Positions 12,086 to 21,322 of a stretch of DNA of 64,000 nucleotides are shown piece after piece (position 1 is the first letter of the stretch; each line of letters opens with the position of its first letter). Position numbers and translations under genes: made by a program. Below the pieces are notes generated by a model. That model saw only the letters and a program-made list of their open reading frames with translations. It had not been told where the DNA came from and did not search any database. Location of the stretch: assembly GCF_001598855.1 (NCBI RefSeq), contig NZ_BCZS01000011.1, positions 94,416-158,415 of the forward strand, in the 5' to 3' direction. The DNA comes from Pluralibacter gergoviae ATCC 33028 = NBRC 105706 (GTDB lineage Bacteria > Pseudomonadota > Gammaproteobacteria > Enterobacterales > Enterobacteriaceae).

Positions 12086-12978
12086 TTATCGTTTGGCTCT
12101 TTGAACAGGGCTTTCATGTCGTCAGACAGCTCGAAGTTCATGTTCAGGTTCTTCGGCGGGATCGGATTCTTGAACCACTTGTCGAACCACTTCGCCGCTT
12201 CGCCGGAGGTCTGCGCCTTGGCAATGGTGTCGTCTATCAGCTTTTTGAACTGCGGGTCGTCTTTACGCAGCATGCAGCCGTAGGCCTCTTTTGACTGCGG
12301 CGTGCCGACGATTTCCCAGTTGCCCGGTTTCTTCGCTTTGGCGCGCTCGCCCGCCAGCAGGGCATCATCCATCATAAACGCCACCGCGCGGCCGCTCTCC
12401 AGGGTGCGGAAAGAGTCGCCGTGGTCTTTAGCGCTGATGATGCGCATATCCATTTTCTTCTCATCGTTGAGCTTGTGCAGCAGAACTTCAGAGGTGGTGC
12501 CGGAGGTCACGACCACCGCTTTGCCTTTCAGATCGGCGAAGTCCTTAATCGGGCCGCCTTTCTTCACCAGCAGGCGGGTGCCGACGACGAAGATAGTGTC
12601 AGAGAAGGCGGCCTGCTTCTGGCGCTCGAGGTTGTTGGTGGTGGATCCGCACTCGAAATCAAAGGTGCCGTTCTGCAGCAGCGGAATGCGGTTCTGGGAG
12701 GTAATGGGGATCAGCTTCACCTGCAGATCGGGTTTGTTGAGCTGCTTTTTCACGGCCTCAACGATGGCGTTGGAGTAGTCCTGAGAGTAGCCGACAACCT
12801 TCTGCTGATTATCATAGTAGGAGAACGGGACCGAGGATTCGCGGTGCCCGACCACGATCACGCCGTTTTTGGCGATTTTATCGAGGGTGCTGCCGGCAGC
12901 CGGCGCGTCTTCTGCGTGTACTGCGGCGGCGGACATTCCCATCACCAGCATTGCCGTGGCCAGTTTACGTAATTGCAT
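12073..12978 (-). CDS. gltI: Glutamate/aspartate periplasmic binding protein
   Basis: 301 residues from the ATG at 12978, with GGAG six bases upstream; a TTG two codons earlier is less likely. The Sec signal peptide MQLRKLATAMLVMGMSAAAVHAED is cleaved after AHA-like residues near 22. The mature protein is a type 2 periplasmic binding protein (VVGHRESSVPFSYYDNQQKVVGYSQDYSNAIVEA) with the conserved disulfide cysteines in FDFECGSTTN and YGCMLRKD. It delivers glutamate and aspartate to GltJK. Its mRNA leader carries a C/A-rich GcvB target. Confidence 0.97.
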   Translation of the reverse strand: MQLRKLATAMLVMGMSAAAVHAEDAPAAGSTLDKIAKNGVIVVGHRESSVPFSYYDNQQKVVGYSQDYSNAIVEAVKKQLNKPDLQVKLIPITSQNRIPLLQNGTFDFECGSTTNNLERQKQAAFSDTIFVVGTRLLVKKGGPIKDFADLKGKAVVVTSGTTSEVLLHKLNDEKKMDMRIISAKDHGDSFRTLESGRAVAFMMDDALLAGERAKAKKPGNWEIVGTPQSKEAYGCMLRKDDPQFKKLIDDTIAKAQTSGEAAKWFDKWFKNPIPPKNLNMNFELSDDMKALFKEPNDKALN

Positions 12979-13318
12979 TTCCAACTCCTCATGAATGGCG
13001 CCAGAGACGCCCTGATACCTGTTGTGTTGTTATTGCCTGCAACTTAAGCGTGCAGTGTTAAGCCTTTTTGTTAACATTTAGTCTGGCTTAATGTAAAGAT
13101 TTTGCTGCGTTATTGTTTATTTTTGCGAAGCGCACCGCACCGTTTCAAGGCAAAAAAACCTGCTTGCACTGTTATGGTGCCAGGTCTGCGCCATGCTGGT
13201 GCGGGTTGGCCGCGTTCAGGCAAAAATCCGCAGTTCTCAGATTTAATAAAGCAATTGATGTGCCAGAAATGGCAAAAGGCAGGGGGATCCTCGGGCGGCG
13301 CTGCCGCCGCCCGGGGTT
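12979..13318. other. gltI-lnt intergenic region
   Basis: 340 bases hold the gltI promoter and leader, then an AT-rich stretch, then a G/C hairpin just after the lnt stop (13292-13313, CGGGCGGCG/CGCCGCCCG). The hairpin lacks a T-run in the lnt direction, so it looks like an mRNA-stabilising or weak stop structure. Short ORFs here have no RBS or recognisable protein. Confidence 0.6.
13019..13036 (-). promoter_or_regulatory. C/A-rich GcvB target in the gltI leader
   Basis: On the gltI mRNA strand the sequence CAATAACAACACAACAG lies about 40 bases before the start codon. It is complementary in character to the G/U-rich R1 region of GcvB (GUUGUGUUG repeats), which represses gltI by binding such an element in Salmonella and E. 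coli. With SroC in the same transcript this makes a feedback loop. gcvB itself is not in the window. Confidence 0.75.
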
Positions 13319-14857
13319 TTAGCGACGGCGCTGGCGCAGGCTCATCAGCACGGCGGTAAAGCCGAACAGCGCGGTGAGGATCCACAGCGTCCAGTTGCCG
13401 GTGCGGGCATAAGGCGTCAGGCCGCGGGTTGGCGTCACTTTGGCGGTCAGCACGTCGCGGGTAAACTGCGGCAGCATCGCCTGCACCTCGCCGCGCGGGT
13501 CGATTACCGCCGTAATGCCGTTATTGGTGCTGCGCAGCAGCGGGCGCGCCAGCTCCAGGGCGCGCATGCGCGCCATCTGGAAGTGCTGCCACGGGCCGAT
13601 GGACTTGCCGAACCAGGCATCGTTGGAGATAGTCAGCAGATAGTCGGTGTCCGGGCGGAAGTTGTCCCGCACCTGCTCGCCGAGGATGATCTCGTAGCAG
13701 ATGGCGGCGGTCAGCTTGAGATTATGCGCTGAGAGCTGCGGCTGCACGTATGGTCCGCGGCTAAACGACGACATCGGCAGATCGAAGAAGGGCGCCAGCG
13801 GGCGCAGGATCGACTCCAGCGGCACGAACTCGCCGAACGGCACCAGGTGGTTCTTGTTGTAGCGGTCAGTCGAGCTGTAGCTGTAGGGATTATCTTTGCC
13901 GAGGGTGATTATCGTATTGTAGGTATCATAACGATTCTGCGCGTTGAGGCGGGCATCGACGATACCGGTAATCAGCGAGCTATTGCTGGCCCGCAGCATC
14001 TCGTCAACGCGGCTCAGCAGGCGCTGCTGGTTGATCTCCAGATCGGGGATCGCCGACTCCGGCCAGATAATCAGCTGCGATTTGCCCATTACCCGCTCGG
14101 TGGCGTCGAGGTAAATCTGCAGGGTATTGATAAGCTCTTTTTCATCCCATTTCATCGACTGCGGAATATCGCCCTGCACCAGCGATACCGTGGTCGTACG
14201 CTCGGGCAGCGGCTGATACCACTGGATATAGCGCAGCGGGAAGGGCAGGGCGAACAGCACGACGGCGACCGCCAGCGGCTTCCAGCCGCGCTTTACCAGC
14301 GCCAGCGTCAGCAGGCCGCTGACCAGCATCAGCAGGAAATTGATGGTCTCCACGCCGGCAACCGGCGCCAGCCCCTTCAGCGGGCCGTCAATCTGGCTGT
14401 AGCCAAACTGCAGCCAAGGGAAGCCGGTCAGCACCCAGCCGCGCAGGAACTCGGTGATTTGCCACAGCGCGGGCGCGGCAATCGCCACCCGCAGCCAGTG
14501 GGTTTTCGGCCACAGGCGGGCGAGAATGCCGGCAAACAGCCCGGTGTAGAGCGACAGGTAGGCCGCCAGCAGCAGGACCAGAAACACGTTCACCGGCCCC
14601 GGCATGCCGCCAAACTGGGCGATGCTGACGTAAACCCAGTTGATGCCGGTACCGAACAGGCCCAGCCCCCAGAAGTAGCCTATCCAGGCGCTCTGCAGCG
14701 GGCGACGGTTGAGCGTCAGCCCCTGCAGGCCCATCAGCGAAATAATCGCCGCCGGCCAGATATCGTACGGCGAAAAGGCCAGCGTACCGCAGGCGCCGAA
14801 AAGCAGCGCCAGCAGCAGGCGCACACGCTGGCGTTCAATCAGGGAGGCAAAGGCCAT
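13319..14857 (-). CDS. lnt: Apolipoprotein N-acyltransferase
   Basis: 512 residues from the ATG at 14857, equal to E. coli Lnt; the in-frame TTG two codons upstream is inside the RBS spacing. Inner-membrane enzyme that adds the third acyl chain to lipoproteins. An N-terminal block of membrane helices is followed by the periplasmic nitrilase domain with Glu in IIWPESAI, Lys in [10 protein letters not shown] and nucleophile Cys in [11 protein letters not shown]. It follows ybeX by about 28 bases. Confidence 0.97.
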   Translation of the reverse strand: MAFASLIERQRVRLLLALLFGACGTLAFSPYDIWPAAIISLMGLQGLTLNRRPLQSAWIGYFWGLGLFGTGINWVYVSIAQFGGMPGPVNVFLVLLLAAYLSLYTGLFAGILARLWPKTHWLRVAIAAPALWQITEFLRGWVLTGFPWLQFGYSQIDGPLKGLAPVAGVETINFLLMLVSGLLTLALVKRGWKPLAVAVVLFALPFPLRYIQWYQPLPERTTTVSLVQGDIPQSMKWDEKELINTLQIYLDATERVMGKSQLIIWPESAIPDLEINQQRLLSRVDEMLRASNSSLITGIVDARLNAQNRYDTYNTIITLGKDNPYSYSSTDRYNKNHLVPFGEFVPLESILRPLAPFFDLPMSSFSRGPYVQPQLSAHNLKLTAAICYEIILGEQVRDNFRPDTDYLLTISNDAWFGKSIGPWQHFQMARMRALELARPLLRSTNNGITAVIDPRGEVQAMLPQFTRDVLTAKVTPTRGLTPYARTGNWTLWILTALFGFTAVLMSLRQRRR

Positions 14858-14885
14858 CGACAACTTCCTGTTAAATAAGTCTGAA

Positions 14886-15764
14886 TTACTCTTCCAGCTC
14901 AGGCTGAGGCGCGTCGTCCGGAAGTTTTACGTGAACCTGAATAATACGTCGGCTGTCGGCCATCGCAACTTTGAACTGGTAACCATCAATGTCGATCGCT
15001 TCACCGCGCGCGGGAAGGTGGCCAAAGGCCTGCATCACCAGCCCGCCGATAGTGTCCACCTCTTCATCGCTGAAGTGGGTGCCGAAGGTGTCGTTGAAGT
15101 CCTCGATGGGCGCGAGGGCGCGCACCGTCCAGGTATGGCGGCTGAGCTGGCGGAAGTCGATATCTTCCTCTTCGTCGTATTCGTCTTCGATCTCGCCGAC
15201 GATAAGTTCGAGGATGTCTTCAATGGTGACAAGACCGGAAACGCCGCCAAATTCGTCAATCACAATCGCCATGTGGTAGCGCTGGGAGCGAAACTCCTTG
15301 AGCATGCGGTCTACGCGCTTGCTCTCCGGCACTACCACAGCAGGACGCAGTACTTTCTCTATGCTGAAGGCGTCGGCATCGCTGCGCATGAACGGCAGCA
15401 GATCTTTGGCCATCAGGATCCCTTCAATGTGATCCTTGTCTTCGCTGATCACTGGAAAACGCGAGTGGGCGCTCTCGATGATCACATCGAGGCACTCGTC
15501 GAGGGGCTGATTACGTTTGAGGGTGACCATCTGAGAGCGGGGGATCATGATATCGCGCACGCGCTGGTCGGCGATATCCATGACCCCTTCGAGCATGTCG
15601 CGCGTATCTTCGTCGATAAGCTCGTTCTGCCCGGAATCGCGGATCAGCTCCAGCAGTTCATCACGGTTTTTCGGTTCGCCGTGAAACAGCTGGCTGATGA
15701 GCAGGGAGAAGAATCCCTTCTTATGAGTTACGTTGTCGCTACTGTGTGAATTGTCGTCGCTCAT
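14886..15764 (-). CDS. ybeX: CorC/YbeX, CBS-domain protein
   Basis: 292 residues, E. coli length. Two CBS domains (about residues 70-190; [22 protein letters not shown] is the first) are followed by the CorC_HlyC transporter-associated domain. No membrane segment is seen. It has been linked with Co/Mg efflux and, in more recent work, with ribosome metabolism; the exact role is open. It sits between lnt and ybeY in the conserved ybeZYX-lnt order. Confidence 0.95.
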   Translation of the reverse strand: MSDDNSHSSDNVTHKKGFFSLLISQLFHGEPKNRDELLELIRDSGQNELIDEDTRDMLEGVMDIADQRVRDIMIPRSQMVTLKRNQPLDECLDVIIESAHSRFPVISEDKDHIEGILMAKDLLPFMRSDADAFSIEKVLRPAVVVPESKRVDRMLKEFRSQRYHMAIVIDEFGGVSGLVTIEDILELIVGEIEDEYDEEEDIDFRQLSRHTWTVRALAPIEDFNDTFGTHFSDEEVDTIGGLVMQAFGHLPARGEAIDIDGYQFKVAMADSRRIIQVHVKLPDDAPQPELEE

Positions 15765-15852
15765 GGCGTCGTGTGGGGTCTCGTGTTAGTGAAATGTCGC
15801 CGCGGCGCGTAAACTCAGCAACCCGCGGCATAAATACCGGGCTGGTCACCGG

Positions 15853-16320
15853 TTACGCTTTCTCGGCAATGTACGGATCATCATAGCCCAGAGCAAGCAT
15901 TATCTCCGTCTCCAGGCCTTCCATCTCTTCCGCTTCATCATCTTCAATATGGTCATAGCCCAGCAGGTGCAGGCTGCCGTGCACGACCATGTGCGCCCAG
16001 TGGGCTTCCAGCGGTTTTCCCTGCTCTTTGGCTTCCCGCTCAACCACCTGGCGGCAGATAACCAGATCGCCAAGCAGCGGCATCTCCATGCCCTCCGGCA
16101 CCTCGAACGGGAAGGAGAGCACGTTGGTGGACTTATCCATACCGCGATAGGTCAGGTTGAGCTCGTGGCTCTCCGCCTCATCCACCAGGCGGACGGTCAC
16201 TTCCGATTCCGCCTGAAAGGCCGGAACGGTGCCGTCCAGCCAGCGCTGGAATAAGGCTTCCTCCGGCAGGCCGCTGGTCTCTTCACAGGCTACCTGTAAA
16301 TCTAAAATCACGGCGCTCAT
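15853..16320 (-). CDS. ybeY: Endoribonuclease YbeY
   Basis: 155 residues. Zinc-dependent single-strand endoribonuclease needed for 16S rRNA 3'-end maturation and ribosome quality control. The metal motif appears as [13 protein letters not shown] (three His). The start overlaps the ybeZ stop by 4 bases (ATGA), so the pair is translationally coupled. Confidence 0.97.
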   Translation of the reverse strand: MSAVILDLQVACEETSGLPEEALFQRWLDGTVPAFQAESEVTVRLVDEAESHELNLTYRGMDKSTNVLSFPFEVPEGMEMPLLGDLVICRQVVEREAKEQGKPLEAHWAHMVVHGSLHLLGYDHIEDDEAEEMEGLETEIMLALGYDDPYIAEKA

Positions 16321-17372
16321 TTTGTGTCATGCTCCTGGGCGGCCAGCGCTTCGCGCTTGCGCTCGGCGGCGAGTTCGGCCTTGCGCTTCTGCTCCGCTTC
16401 TTCCCACGCCTCATAGGCGTTGACGATGCGGGCAACCACCGGATGGCGCACCACGTCTTCGCTGTGGAAGAAGTTGAAGCTGATTTCGTCGACGTTGGCC
16501 AGCACTTCAATGGCGTGACGCAGGCCGGACTTGGTGTTGCGCGGCAGGTCAATCTGGGTGACGTCGCCGGTGATCACCGCCTTTGAGTTAAAACCGATGC
16601 GGGTCAGGAACATCTTCATCTGCTCGATGGTGGTGTTCTGGCTCTCGTCGAGAATGATAAAGGCATCGTTCAGCGTGCGTCCGCGCATATAGGCCAGCGG
16701 GGCCACTTCAATGACGTTGCGCTCAATCAGCTTCTCGACTTTTTCAAAGCCGAGCATCTCGAACAGGGCGTCGTACAGCGGGCGCAGGTACGGGTCAACC
16801 TTCTGGCTCAGGTCACCGGGCAGAAAGCCGAGCTTTTCCCCGGCCTCAACCGCCGGACGGGTGAGCAGAATGCGGCGGATCTCCTGCTTCTCCAGGGCGT
16901 CTACCGCCGCGGCAACGGCCAGGTAGGTTTTCCCGGTCCCCGCCGGGCCGACGCCGAAGGTGATATCGTGGTCGAGAATATTGGCGATGTACTGGGCCTG
17001 GTTCGGCGTGCGCGGCTTGATCACCCCGCGCTTGGTCTTGATATTGATGGCTTTACCGTAGTCCGGCACGCTCTCGGCGCTCTGCTCCAGCACGCGGGCT
17101 TCTTTGATCGCGAGGTGGATCTGCTCCGGCTCGATGTCCTGGGTCTGGCCGCGCATCGGCGCGGTATCGACGTACAGGTCGCGCAGGATATCGGCGGCGG
17201 CGGTGACGCAGATCGGGCGTCCGGTCAGCTTAAAGTGGTTGTCGCGGCGGTTGATTTCGATACCGAGGCGGCGCTCAAGGTGCTTGACGTTGTCGTCAAA
17301 CGGGCCGCAGAGGCTCAGCAGGCGCTCGTTGTCTGCGGGCTCAAGGGTAATTTCGCGGGTTTCTGTGTTCAA
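16317..17372 (-). CDS. ybeZ: PhoH-like ATPase YbeZ
   Basis: 351 residues from a TTG at 17372, with GAGGA five bases upstream; the resulting N-terminus (M)[14 protein letters not shown] matches E. coli YbeZ, which also uses TTG. An upstream in-frame start at 17396 is less likely. PhoH-family ATPase/helicase with Walker [11 protein letters not shown] and Walker [10 protein letters not shown]. It works with YbeY in rRNA metabolism. A C-terminal charged helix ([19 protein letters not shown]) ends the protein. Confidence 0.95.
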   Translation of the reverse strand: MNTETREITLEPADNERLLSLCGPFDDNVKHLERRLGIEINRRDNHFKLTGRPICVTAAADILRDLYVDTAPMRGQTQDIEPEQIHLAIKEARVLEQSAESVPDYGKAINIKTKRGVIKPRTPNQAQYIANILDHDITFGVGPAGTGKTYLAVAAAVDALEKQEIRRILLTRPAVEAGEKLGFLPGDLSQKVDPYLRPLYDALFEMLGFEKVEKLIERNVIEVAPLAYMRGRTLNDAFIILDESQNTTIEQMKMFLTRIGFNSKAVITGDVTQIDLPRNTKSGLRHAIEVLANVDEISFNFFHSEDVVRHPVVARIVNAYEAWEEAEQKRKAELAAERKREALAAQEHDTK

Positions 17373-17480
17373 ACTGTCCTCTTTCACGTTGCGCACGGGC
17401 GACTGCGGGTGCTGATAAAGAAATTATTCACGCCAGGGAGTGAAGGCGCAAGCGCTGCTGTTGATGTGGGGATCGGTGCG

Positions 17481-17513
17481 GAAAAAGCAAGGGTCCGCCC
17501 GGCCGGGCGGACC
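17481..17513 (-). terminator. Terminator after miaB with a perfect 22-base palindrome
   Basis: Bases 17492-17513 are self-complementary throughout (arms GGTCCGCCCGG/CCGGGCGGACC). On the minus strand the stem is followed by CTTGCTTTTT, placing it 8 bases after the miaB stop. It separates miaB from the ybeZYX-lnt operon. Confidence 0.8.
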
Positions 17514-17520
17514 GCAGGAA

Positions 17521-18945
17521 TTACGGCTGGTAGATACCGACGCCGATGTCGTTCTCTTTACGGGTGCGGGCGATCACCGATTCAGGCGACTCCGTCACGC
17601 GCAGGCCCATCTCCTCCTCGGTGCGCACCAGCTTGCCGCGCAGCGAGTTCGGATAGACGTCGACGATTTCAACGTCAACGAATTTGCCGATCATCTCCGG
17701 CGTGCCCTCAAAGTTCACGACCCGGTTATTTTCGGTGCGCCCGGACAGCTCCATGATGCTCTTGCGGGAGGTGCCCTCCACCAGGATGCGCTGGGTCGTG
17801 CCGAGCATCCGGCGGCTCCAGGCCATCGCCTGCTGGTTAATGCGCTCCTGCAGAATATAGAGGCGCTGCTTCTTCTCTTCTTCCGGCACATCGTCAACCA
17901 TATCGGCGGCAGGCGTCCCCGGACGGGCGGAGAAGATAAAGCTGTAGCTCATGTCAAAGTTGACGTCGGCAATCAGCTTCATGGTCTTCTCGAAGTCGTC
18001 GGTGGTTTCGCCCGGGAAGCCGACGATAAAGTCGGAGCTAATCTGGATATCCGGGCGCGCGGCGCGCAGCTTGCGGATAATCGCCTTGTACTCCAGGGCG
18101 GTGTGGGTGCGGCCCATCAGGTTCAGCACCCGGTCGGAGCCGCTCTGCACCGGCAGGTGCAGGAAGCTCACCAGCTCCGGCGTATCGCGGTATACCTCGA
18201 TAATGTCGTCGGTAAACTCGATCGGATGGCTGGTGGTGAAGCGGATGCGGTCAATACCGTCAATGGCCGCCACCAGGCGCAGCAGTTCGGCAAAAGAGCC
18301 GGTGCTGCCGTCGTAGTTTTCGCCGCGCCAGGCGTTGACGTTCTGGCCGAGGAGATTCACCTCGCGTACGCCCTGGGCCGCCAGCTGGGCGATTTCAAAC
18401 AGGATATCGTCGCAGGGGCGGCTCACTTCCTCGCCGCGGGTATAGGGTACCACGCAGTAGGTGCAGTATTTGTTGCAGCCTTCCATAATGGATACAAAGG
18501 CGGTCGGGCCTTCGGCTTTCGGCTCCGGCAGGCGGTCAAACTTCTCGATTTCCGGGAAGCTGATGTCCACCACCGGGCTGCGATCGCCGCGCACGGAATT
18601 GATCATCTCCGGCAGGCGGTGCAGGGTCTGCGGCCCGAAAATAATGTCCACATAGTGGGCGCGTTGGCGAATGTGGTCGCCCTCCTGCGAGGCAACGCAG
18701 CCGCCGACGCCGATAATCAGCTCGGGATTTTTCTCTTTCAGCAGCCGCCAGCGGCCGAGCTGGTGGAACACCTTCTCCTGGGCTTTCTCGCGGATTGAGC
18801 AGGTGTTAAGCAGCAGCACATCCGCCTCTTCCGCCACCTCGGTCAGTTGATACCCGTGGGTGGCGTCCAGCAGATCGGCCATCTTCGATGAATCGTATTC
18901 GTTCATCTGACAGCCCCAGGTTTTAATATGGAGTTTTTTTGTCAT
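17521..18945 (-). CDS. miaB: tRNA-2-methylthio-N6-dimethylallyladenosine synthase MiaB
   Basis: 474 residues from the ATG at 18945, equal to E. coli; the open frame runs on to 19623 but that part lies antisense to ubiF. Radical-SAM methylthiotransferase acting on i6A37 of tRNAs. The N-terminal UPF0004 domain has the first Cys in [11 protein letters not shown]; the radical-SAM cluster motif is CNKYCTYC; a TRAM domain is at the C-terminus. It modifies tRNAs reading U-starting codons. Confidence 0.97.
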   Translation of the reverse strand: MTKKLHIKTWGCQMNEYDSSKMADLLDATHGYQLTEVAEEADVLLLNTCSIREKAQEKVFHQLGRWRLLKEKNPELIIGVGGCVASQEGDHIRQRAHYVDIIFGPQTLHRLPEMINSVRGDRSPVVDISFPEIEKFDRLPEPKAEGPTAFVSIMEGCNKYCTYCVVPYTRGEEVSRPCDDILFEIAQLAAQGVREVNLLGQNVNAWRGENYDGSTGSFAELLRLVAAIDGIDRIRFTTSHPIEFTDDIIEVYRDTPELVSFLHLPVQSGSDRVLNLMGRTHTALEYKAIIRKLRAARPDIQISSDFIVGFPGETTDDFEKTMKLIADVNFDMSYSFIFSARPGTPAADMVDDVPEEEKKQRLYILQERINQQAMAWSRRMLGTTQRILVEGTSRKSIMELSGRTENNRVVNFEGTPEMIGKFVDVEIVDVYPNSLRGKLVRTEEEMGLRVTESPESVIARTRKENDIGVGIYQP

Positions 18946-19083
18946 CGACTTAGCTTTGCTCAGGGAATGCAGGGCGCATATTGTAATGCTTTGCGGCGAA
19001 TGTGACCAGCGCGGGCGATGTCCGCCGCAGTATGGGAAAATTTCCGGTAAACTTAAGGGATTCAGCGTTAAGGATAATTGGCT

Positions 19084-20259
19084 ATGAGCATAGAACAAAC
19101 TGATATTGCCGTCGTCGGCGCCGGGATGGTGGGCGCCGCTCTGGCGCTGGGGCTGGCGCAGCAGGGATTTGCCGTCACGGCGATTGAGCAGAGCGCGCCC
19201 GTCGCGTTCGATCCCGCCACGCCGCCGGATGTCCGCATTTCCGCGATTAGCGCCGCCTCCGTCGGTCTGCTGCGCGGGCTCGGCGTCTGGGACGCGGTGC
19301 GGGCCATGCGCGCGCACCGCTACCGCAGGCTGGAGACCTGGGAGTGGGAGAGCGCCCACGTCAGCTTCAGCGCCGACGAGCTGAAGCTGCCGGAGCTGGG
19401 CTATATGGTGGAAAATAACGTCCTGCAGCAGGCGCTGTGGCAGGCGCTGGCGGCCCATGAAAACGTCACCCTGCGCGTACCGGCGGCCCTTGAAACGATG
19501 CGCGCCGCCGAGGGCGAGAGTCTGCTGACCTTTACCGACGGCAGCGCGCTGCGGGCAAAACTGGTCATCGGCGCCGACGGCGCCAGCTCGCAGGTGCGGC
19601 AGATGGCCGGTATCGGCACCCACGCCTGGCAGTACCCGCAGTCCTGCATGCTGATCACCGTCGCCTGCGAAGACGAACCCGGCGACAGCACCTGGCAGCA
19701 GTTCACGCCCGCCGGGCCGCGGGCGTTTCTGCCGCTGTTTGACCGCTGGGCGTCGCTGGTGTGGTATGACGCCCCGGCGCGCATCCGCCAGCTGCAGTCG
19801 CTGCCGATGGCCCGGCTCGGCGAGGAGATTGCCCGCAGCTTTCCGCAGCGGGTCGGCAAGGTGACGCCAATCGCGGCGGGCGCCTTTCCGTTAACCCGCC
19901 GCCACGCCCTGCGCTACGTCCGTCCGGGCGTGGCGCTGGTGGGCGACGCGGCGCACACCATTCATCCGCTGGCGGGGCAGGGCGTCAACCTCGGCTACCG
20001 CGACGTGGAGGCGCTGCTGGACGTGCTGGGCAACGCCCGCAGCTACGGCGAAGCCTGGGAGAGCCTGCCGGTGCTCAGGCGCTATCAGGCCCGGCGGATG
20101 GCCGATAACTATCTGATGCAGTCGGGGATGGATCTGTTCTGCGTCGGCTTCAGCAACGATCTGGCACCGGTGCGGGTGCTGCGCAACGTCGGCCTGATGG
20201 CGGCCGCGCGGGCGGGCGTGCTCAAGCGCCGGGCGCTGAAGTATGCGTTAGGACTGTAG
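19084..20259 (+). CDS. ubiF: 2-octaprenyl-3-methyl-6-methoxy-1,4-benzoquinol hydroxylase UbiF
   Basis: 391 residues from the ATG at 19084. FAD-dependent monooxygenase of the UbiH/UbiF/Coq6 family, C6 hydroxylation in ubiquinone synthesis. The ADP-binding motif is [14 protein letters not shown], the middle DG motif is VIGADGASS, and the second FAD motif is [19 protein letters not shown]. It is divergent from miaB, with about 138 bases between them, and ends just before the tRNA array. Confidence 0.96.
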   Translation: MSIEQTDIAVVGAGMVGAALALGLAQQGFAVTAIEQSAPVAFDPATPPDVRISAISAASVGLLRGLGVWDAVRAMRAHRYRRLETWEWESAHVSFSADELKLPELGYMVENNVLQQALWQALAAHENVTLRVPAALETMRAAEGESLLTFTDGSALRAKLVIGADGASSQVRQMAGIGTHAWQYPQSCMLITVACEDEPGDSTWQQFTPAGPRAFLPLFDRWASLVWYDAPARIRQLQSLPMARLGEEIARSFPQRVGKVTPIAAGAFPLTRRHALRYVRPGVALVGDAAHTIHPLAGQGVNLGYRDVEALLDVLGNARSYGEAWESLPVLRRYQARRMADNYLMQSGMDLFCVGFSNDLAPVRVLRNVGLMAAARAGVLKRRALKYALGL

Positions 20260-20305
20260 GGCTTAAGTTCAAACCTGGATGTGCATAAAACAGTGACTGG
20301 GGACC

Positions 20306-20336
20306 GTAGGCCGGGCAAGCGAAGCGCCGCCCGGCA
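20306..20336. repeat. REP-type palindrome after ubiF
   Basis: GTAGGCCGGGCAAGCGAAGC followed by GCCGCCCGGC has the composition and imperfect stem of an enterobacterial repetitive extragenic palindrome. It lies between the ubiF stop and the tRNA terminator. Such elements often stabilise upstream mRNA. Confidence 0.75.
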
Positions 20337-20381
20337 AAAGGGCGAGTCCGGCGGATAAACTGGTACGGTATTCCGGAAAAC

Positions 20382-20406
20382 AAAAAAAGCTCGCCGAAGC
20401 GAGCTT
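20382..20406 (-). terminator. Terminator of the tRNA operon
   Basis: On the minus strand AAGCTCGC, loop TTCG and GCGAGCTT are followed by a run of T. It starts 8 bases after the last tRNA gene. Confidence 0.9.
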
Positions 20407-20413
20407 TAGAAAG

Positions 20414-20488
20414 TGGCTGGGGTACGAGGATTCGAACCTCGGAATGCCGGAATCAGAATCCGGTGCCTTACCGCTTGGCGATACCCCA
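20414..20488 (-). tRNA. tRNA-Gln (CTG)
   Basis: 75 bases with encoded CCA. Acceptor TGGGGTA pairs with TACCCCA; anticodon CTG lies in GGATTCTGATTCC; T-loop GGTTCGAATCC is intact. Distal gene of the seven-gene array and identical by eye to the next two upstream genes. Confidence 0.97.
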
Positions 20489-20522
20489 ACAGAGATACAG
20501 TGTGCAGCATCGAGAAGAAAAG

Positions 20523-20597
20523 TGGCTGGGGTACGAGGATTCGAACCTCGGAATGCCGGAATCAGAATCCGGTGCCTTACCGCTTGGCGATACCCCA
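20523..20597 (-). tRNA. tRNA-Gln (CTG)
   Basis: 75 bases, identical by eye to the copy at 20414-20488, with CCA encoded and anticodon CTG. The spacer on each side is about 33 bases. Confidence 0.97.
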
Positions 20598-20630
20598 TCA
20601 GATAACTTTTACATCGATACTGCAGAAAAT

Positions 20631-20705
20631 TGGCTGGGGTACGAGGATTCGAACCTCGGAATGCCGGAATCAGAATCCGGTGCCTTACCGCTTGGCGATA
20701 CCCCA
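20631..20705 (-). tRNA. tRNA-Gln (CTG)
   Basis: Third tandem copy with anticodon CTG and encoded CCA. It occupies the position next to the tRNA-Met gene. In E. coli, as I recall, only two CTG copies occur at this locus. Confidence 0.97.
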
Positions 20706-20723
20706 ACAGGTACTGCTGAATAC

Positions 20724-20800
20724 TGGTGGCTACGACGGGATTCGAACCTGTGACCCCATCATTATGAGTGATGTGCTCTAACCAGCTGAGCTACGTAGCC
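20724..20800 (-). tRNA. tRNA-Met (CAT), elongator
   Basis: 77 bases: GGCTACGTAGCTCAGCTGG start, anticodon CAT in ACTCATAAT, encoded ACCA. The paired first base of the acceptor stem (G:C) marks it as an elongator, not an initiator. Identical by eye to the gene at 21039-21115. Confidence 0.97.
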
Positions 20801-20847
20801 AGAATACGTTTTCAGACCCTGCGCATGCGCAAAATCAAAGAATAAGA

Positions 20848-20922
20848 TGGCTGGGGTACCTGGATTCGAACCAGGGAATGCCGGTATCAAAAACCGGTGC
20901 CTTACCGCTTGGCGATACCCCA
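20848..20922 (-). tRNA. tRNA-Gln (TTG)
   Basis: 75 bases, same body as the CTG species but with anticodon TTG (GGTTTTTGATACC arm) and a slightly different T-stem. It is the only Gln-TTG gene in the array; E. coli, as I recall, has two. Confidence 0.97.
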
Positions 20923-20945
20923 TCCGTGCAACGCTTACCTGGGAA

Positions 20946-21030
20946 TGGTGCGGGAGGCGAGACTTGAACTCGCACACCTTGCGGCGCCAGAACCTAAATC
21001 TGGTGCGTCTACCAATTTCGCCACTCCCGC
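20946..21030 (-). tRNA. leuW: tRNA-Leu (TAG)
   Basis: 85 bases with a long variable arm (class II). Acceptor GCGGGAG pairs with CTCCCGC, anticodon TAG in GATTTAGGTTC, CCA encoded. Corresponds to leuW in the E. coli array. Confidence 0.97.
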
Positions 21031-21038
21031 AAAAAAGA

Positions 21039-21115
21039 TGGTGGCTACGACGGGATTCGAACCTGTGACCCCATCATTATGAGTGATGTGCTCTAACCAG
21101 CTGAGCTACGTAGCC
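21039..21115 (-). tRNA. metT: tRNA-Met (CAT), elongator, first gene of the array
   Basis: 77 bases, elongator Met with anticodon CAT and encoded CCA. First gene after the promoter, matching metT by position. Confidence 0.97.
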
Positions 21116-21154
21116 ATCTTTTTTCCGCGTTACCTTATCGGCGTTGCGGGGCGC

Positions 21155-21183
21155 ATTATGCGTATTGAGCCCTGTAGCGTCAA
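21155..21183 (-). promoter_or_regulatory. Promoter of the tRNA array with GC-rich discriminator
   Basis: On the minus strand TTGACG (21178-21183) and CATAAT (21155-21160) are separated by 17 bases and followed by GCGCCCCGC. This is a near-consensus sigma-70 promoter with the GC-rich discriminator typical of stringently controlled stable RNA genes. Confidence 0.85.
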
Positions 21184-21288
21184 CACCTTTTTCAACGAAA
21201 AAGGCCGGAAGAGGGCTGTTTGGTTAGGTTGCGAACAGCGAGGCCGATTAATCGGCAATTATTGATTATTTCTTATAATTTCGGCACT

Positions 21289-21317
21289 AAAAAACAAGCG
21301 GGCCCCGAAGGGCCCGC
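21289..21317 (-). terminator. asnB terminator
   Basis: On the minus strand GCGGGCCC, loop TTCG, GGGCCCGC, then TTGTTTTTT. It begins a few bases after the asnB stop. Confidence 0.9.
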
Positions 21318-21322
21318 CGCTG

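Noticed and set aside
13102..13385. Small ORFs between gltI and lnt
   Set aside because: No convincing RBS, no known family, and overlap with the lnt 3' end and leader elements.
18946..19623. N-terminal extension making a 700-residue MiaB
   Set aside because: The extra part is antisense to ubiF; the ATG at 18945 gives the normal 474 residues.
20414..20922. Regularly spaced near-identical repeats that could suggest a CRISPR array
   Set aside because: Each repeat is a complete tRNA gene with cloverleaf, anticodon and encoded CCA.
20269..20977. Repeat-rich ORFs across the tRNA array
   Set aside because: They are translations of tRNA genes (GYRQAVRHRILIPAFRGSNPRTPA-like repeats), not proteins.
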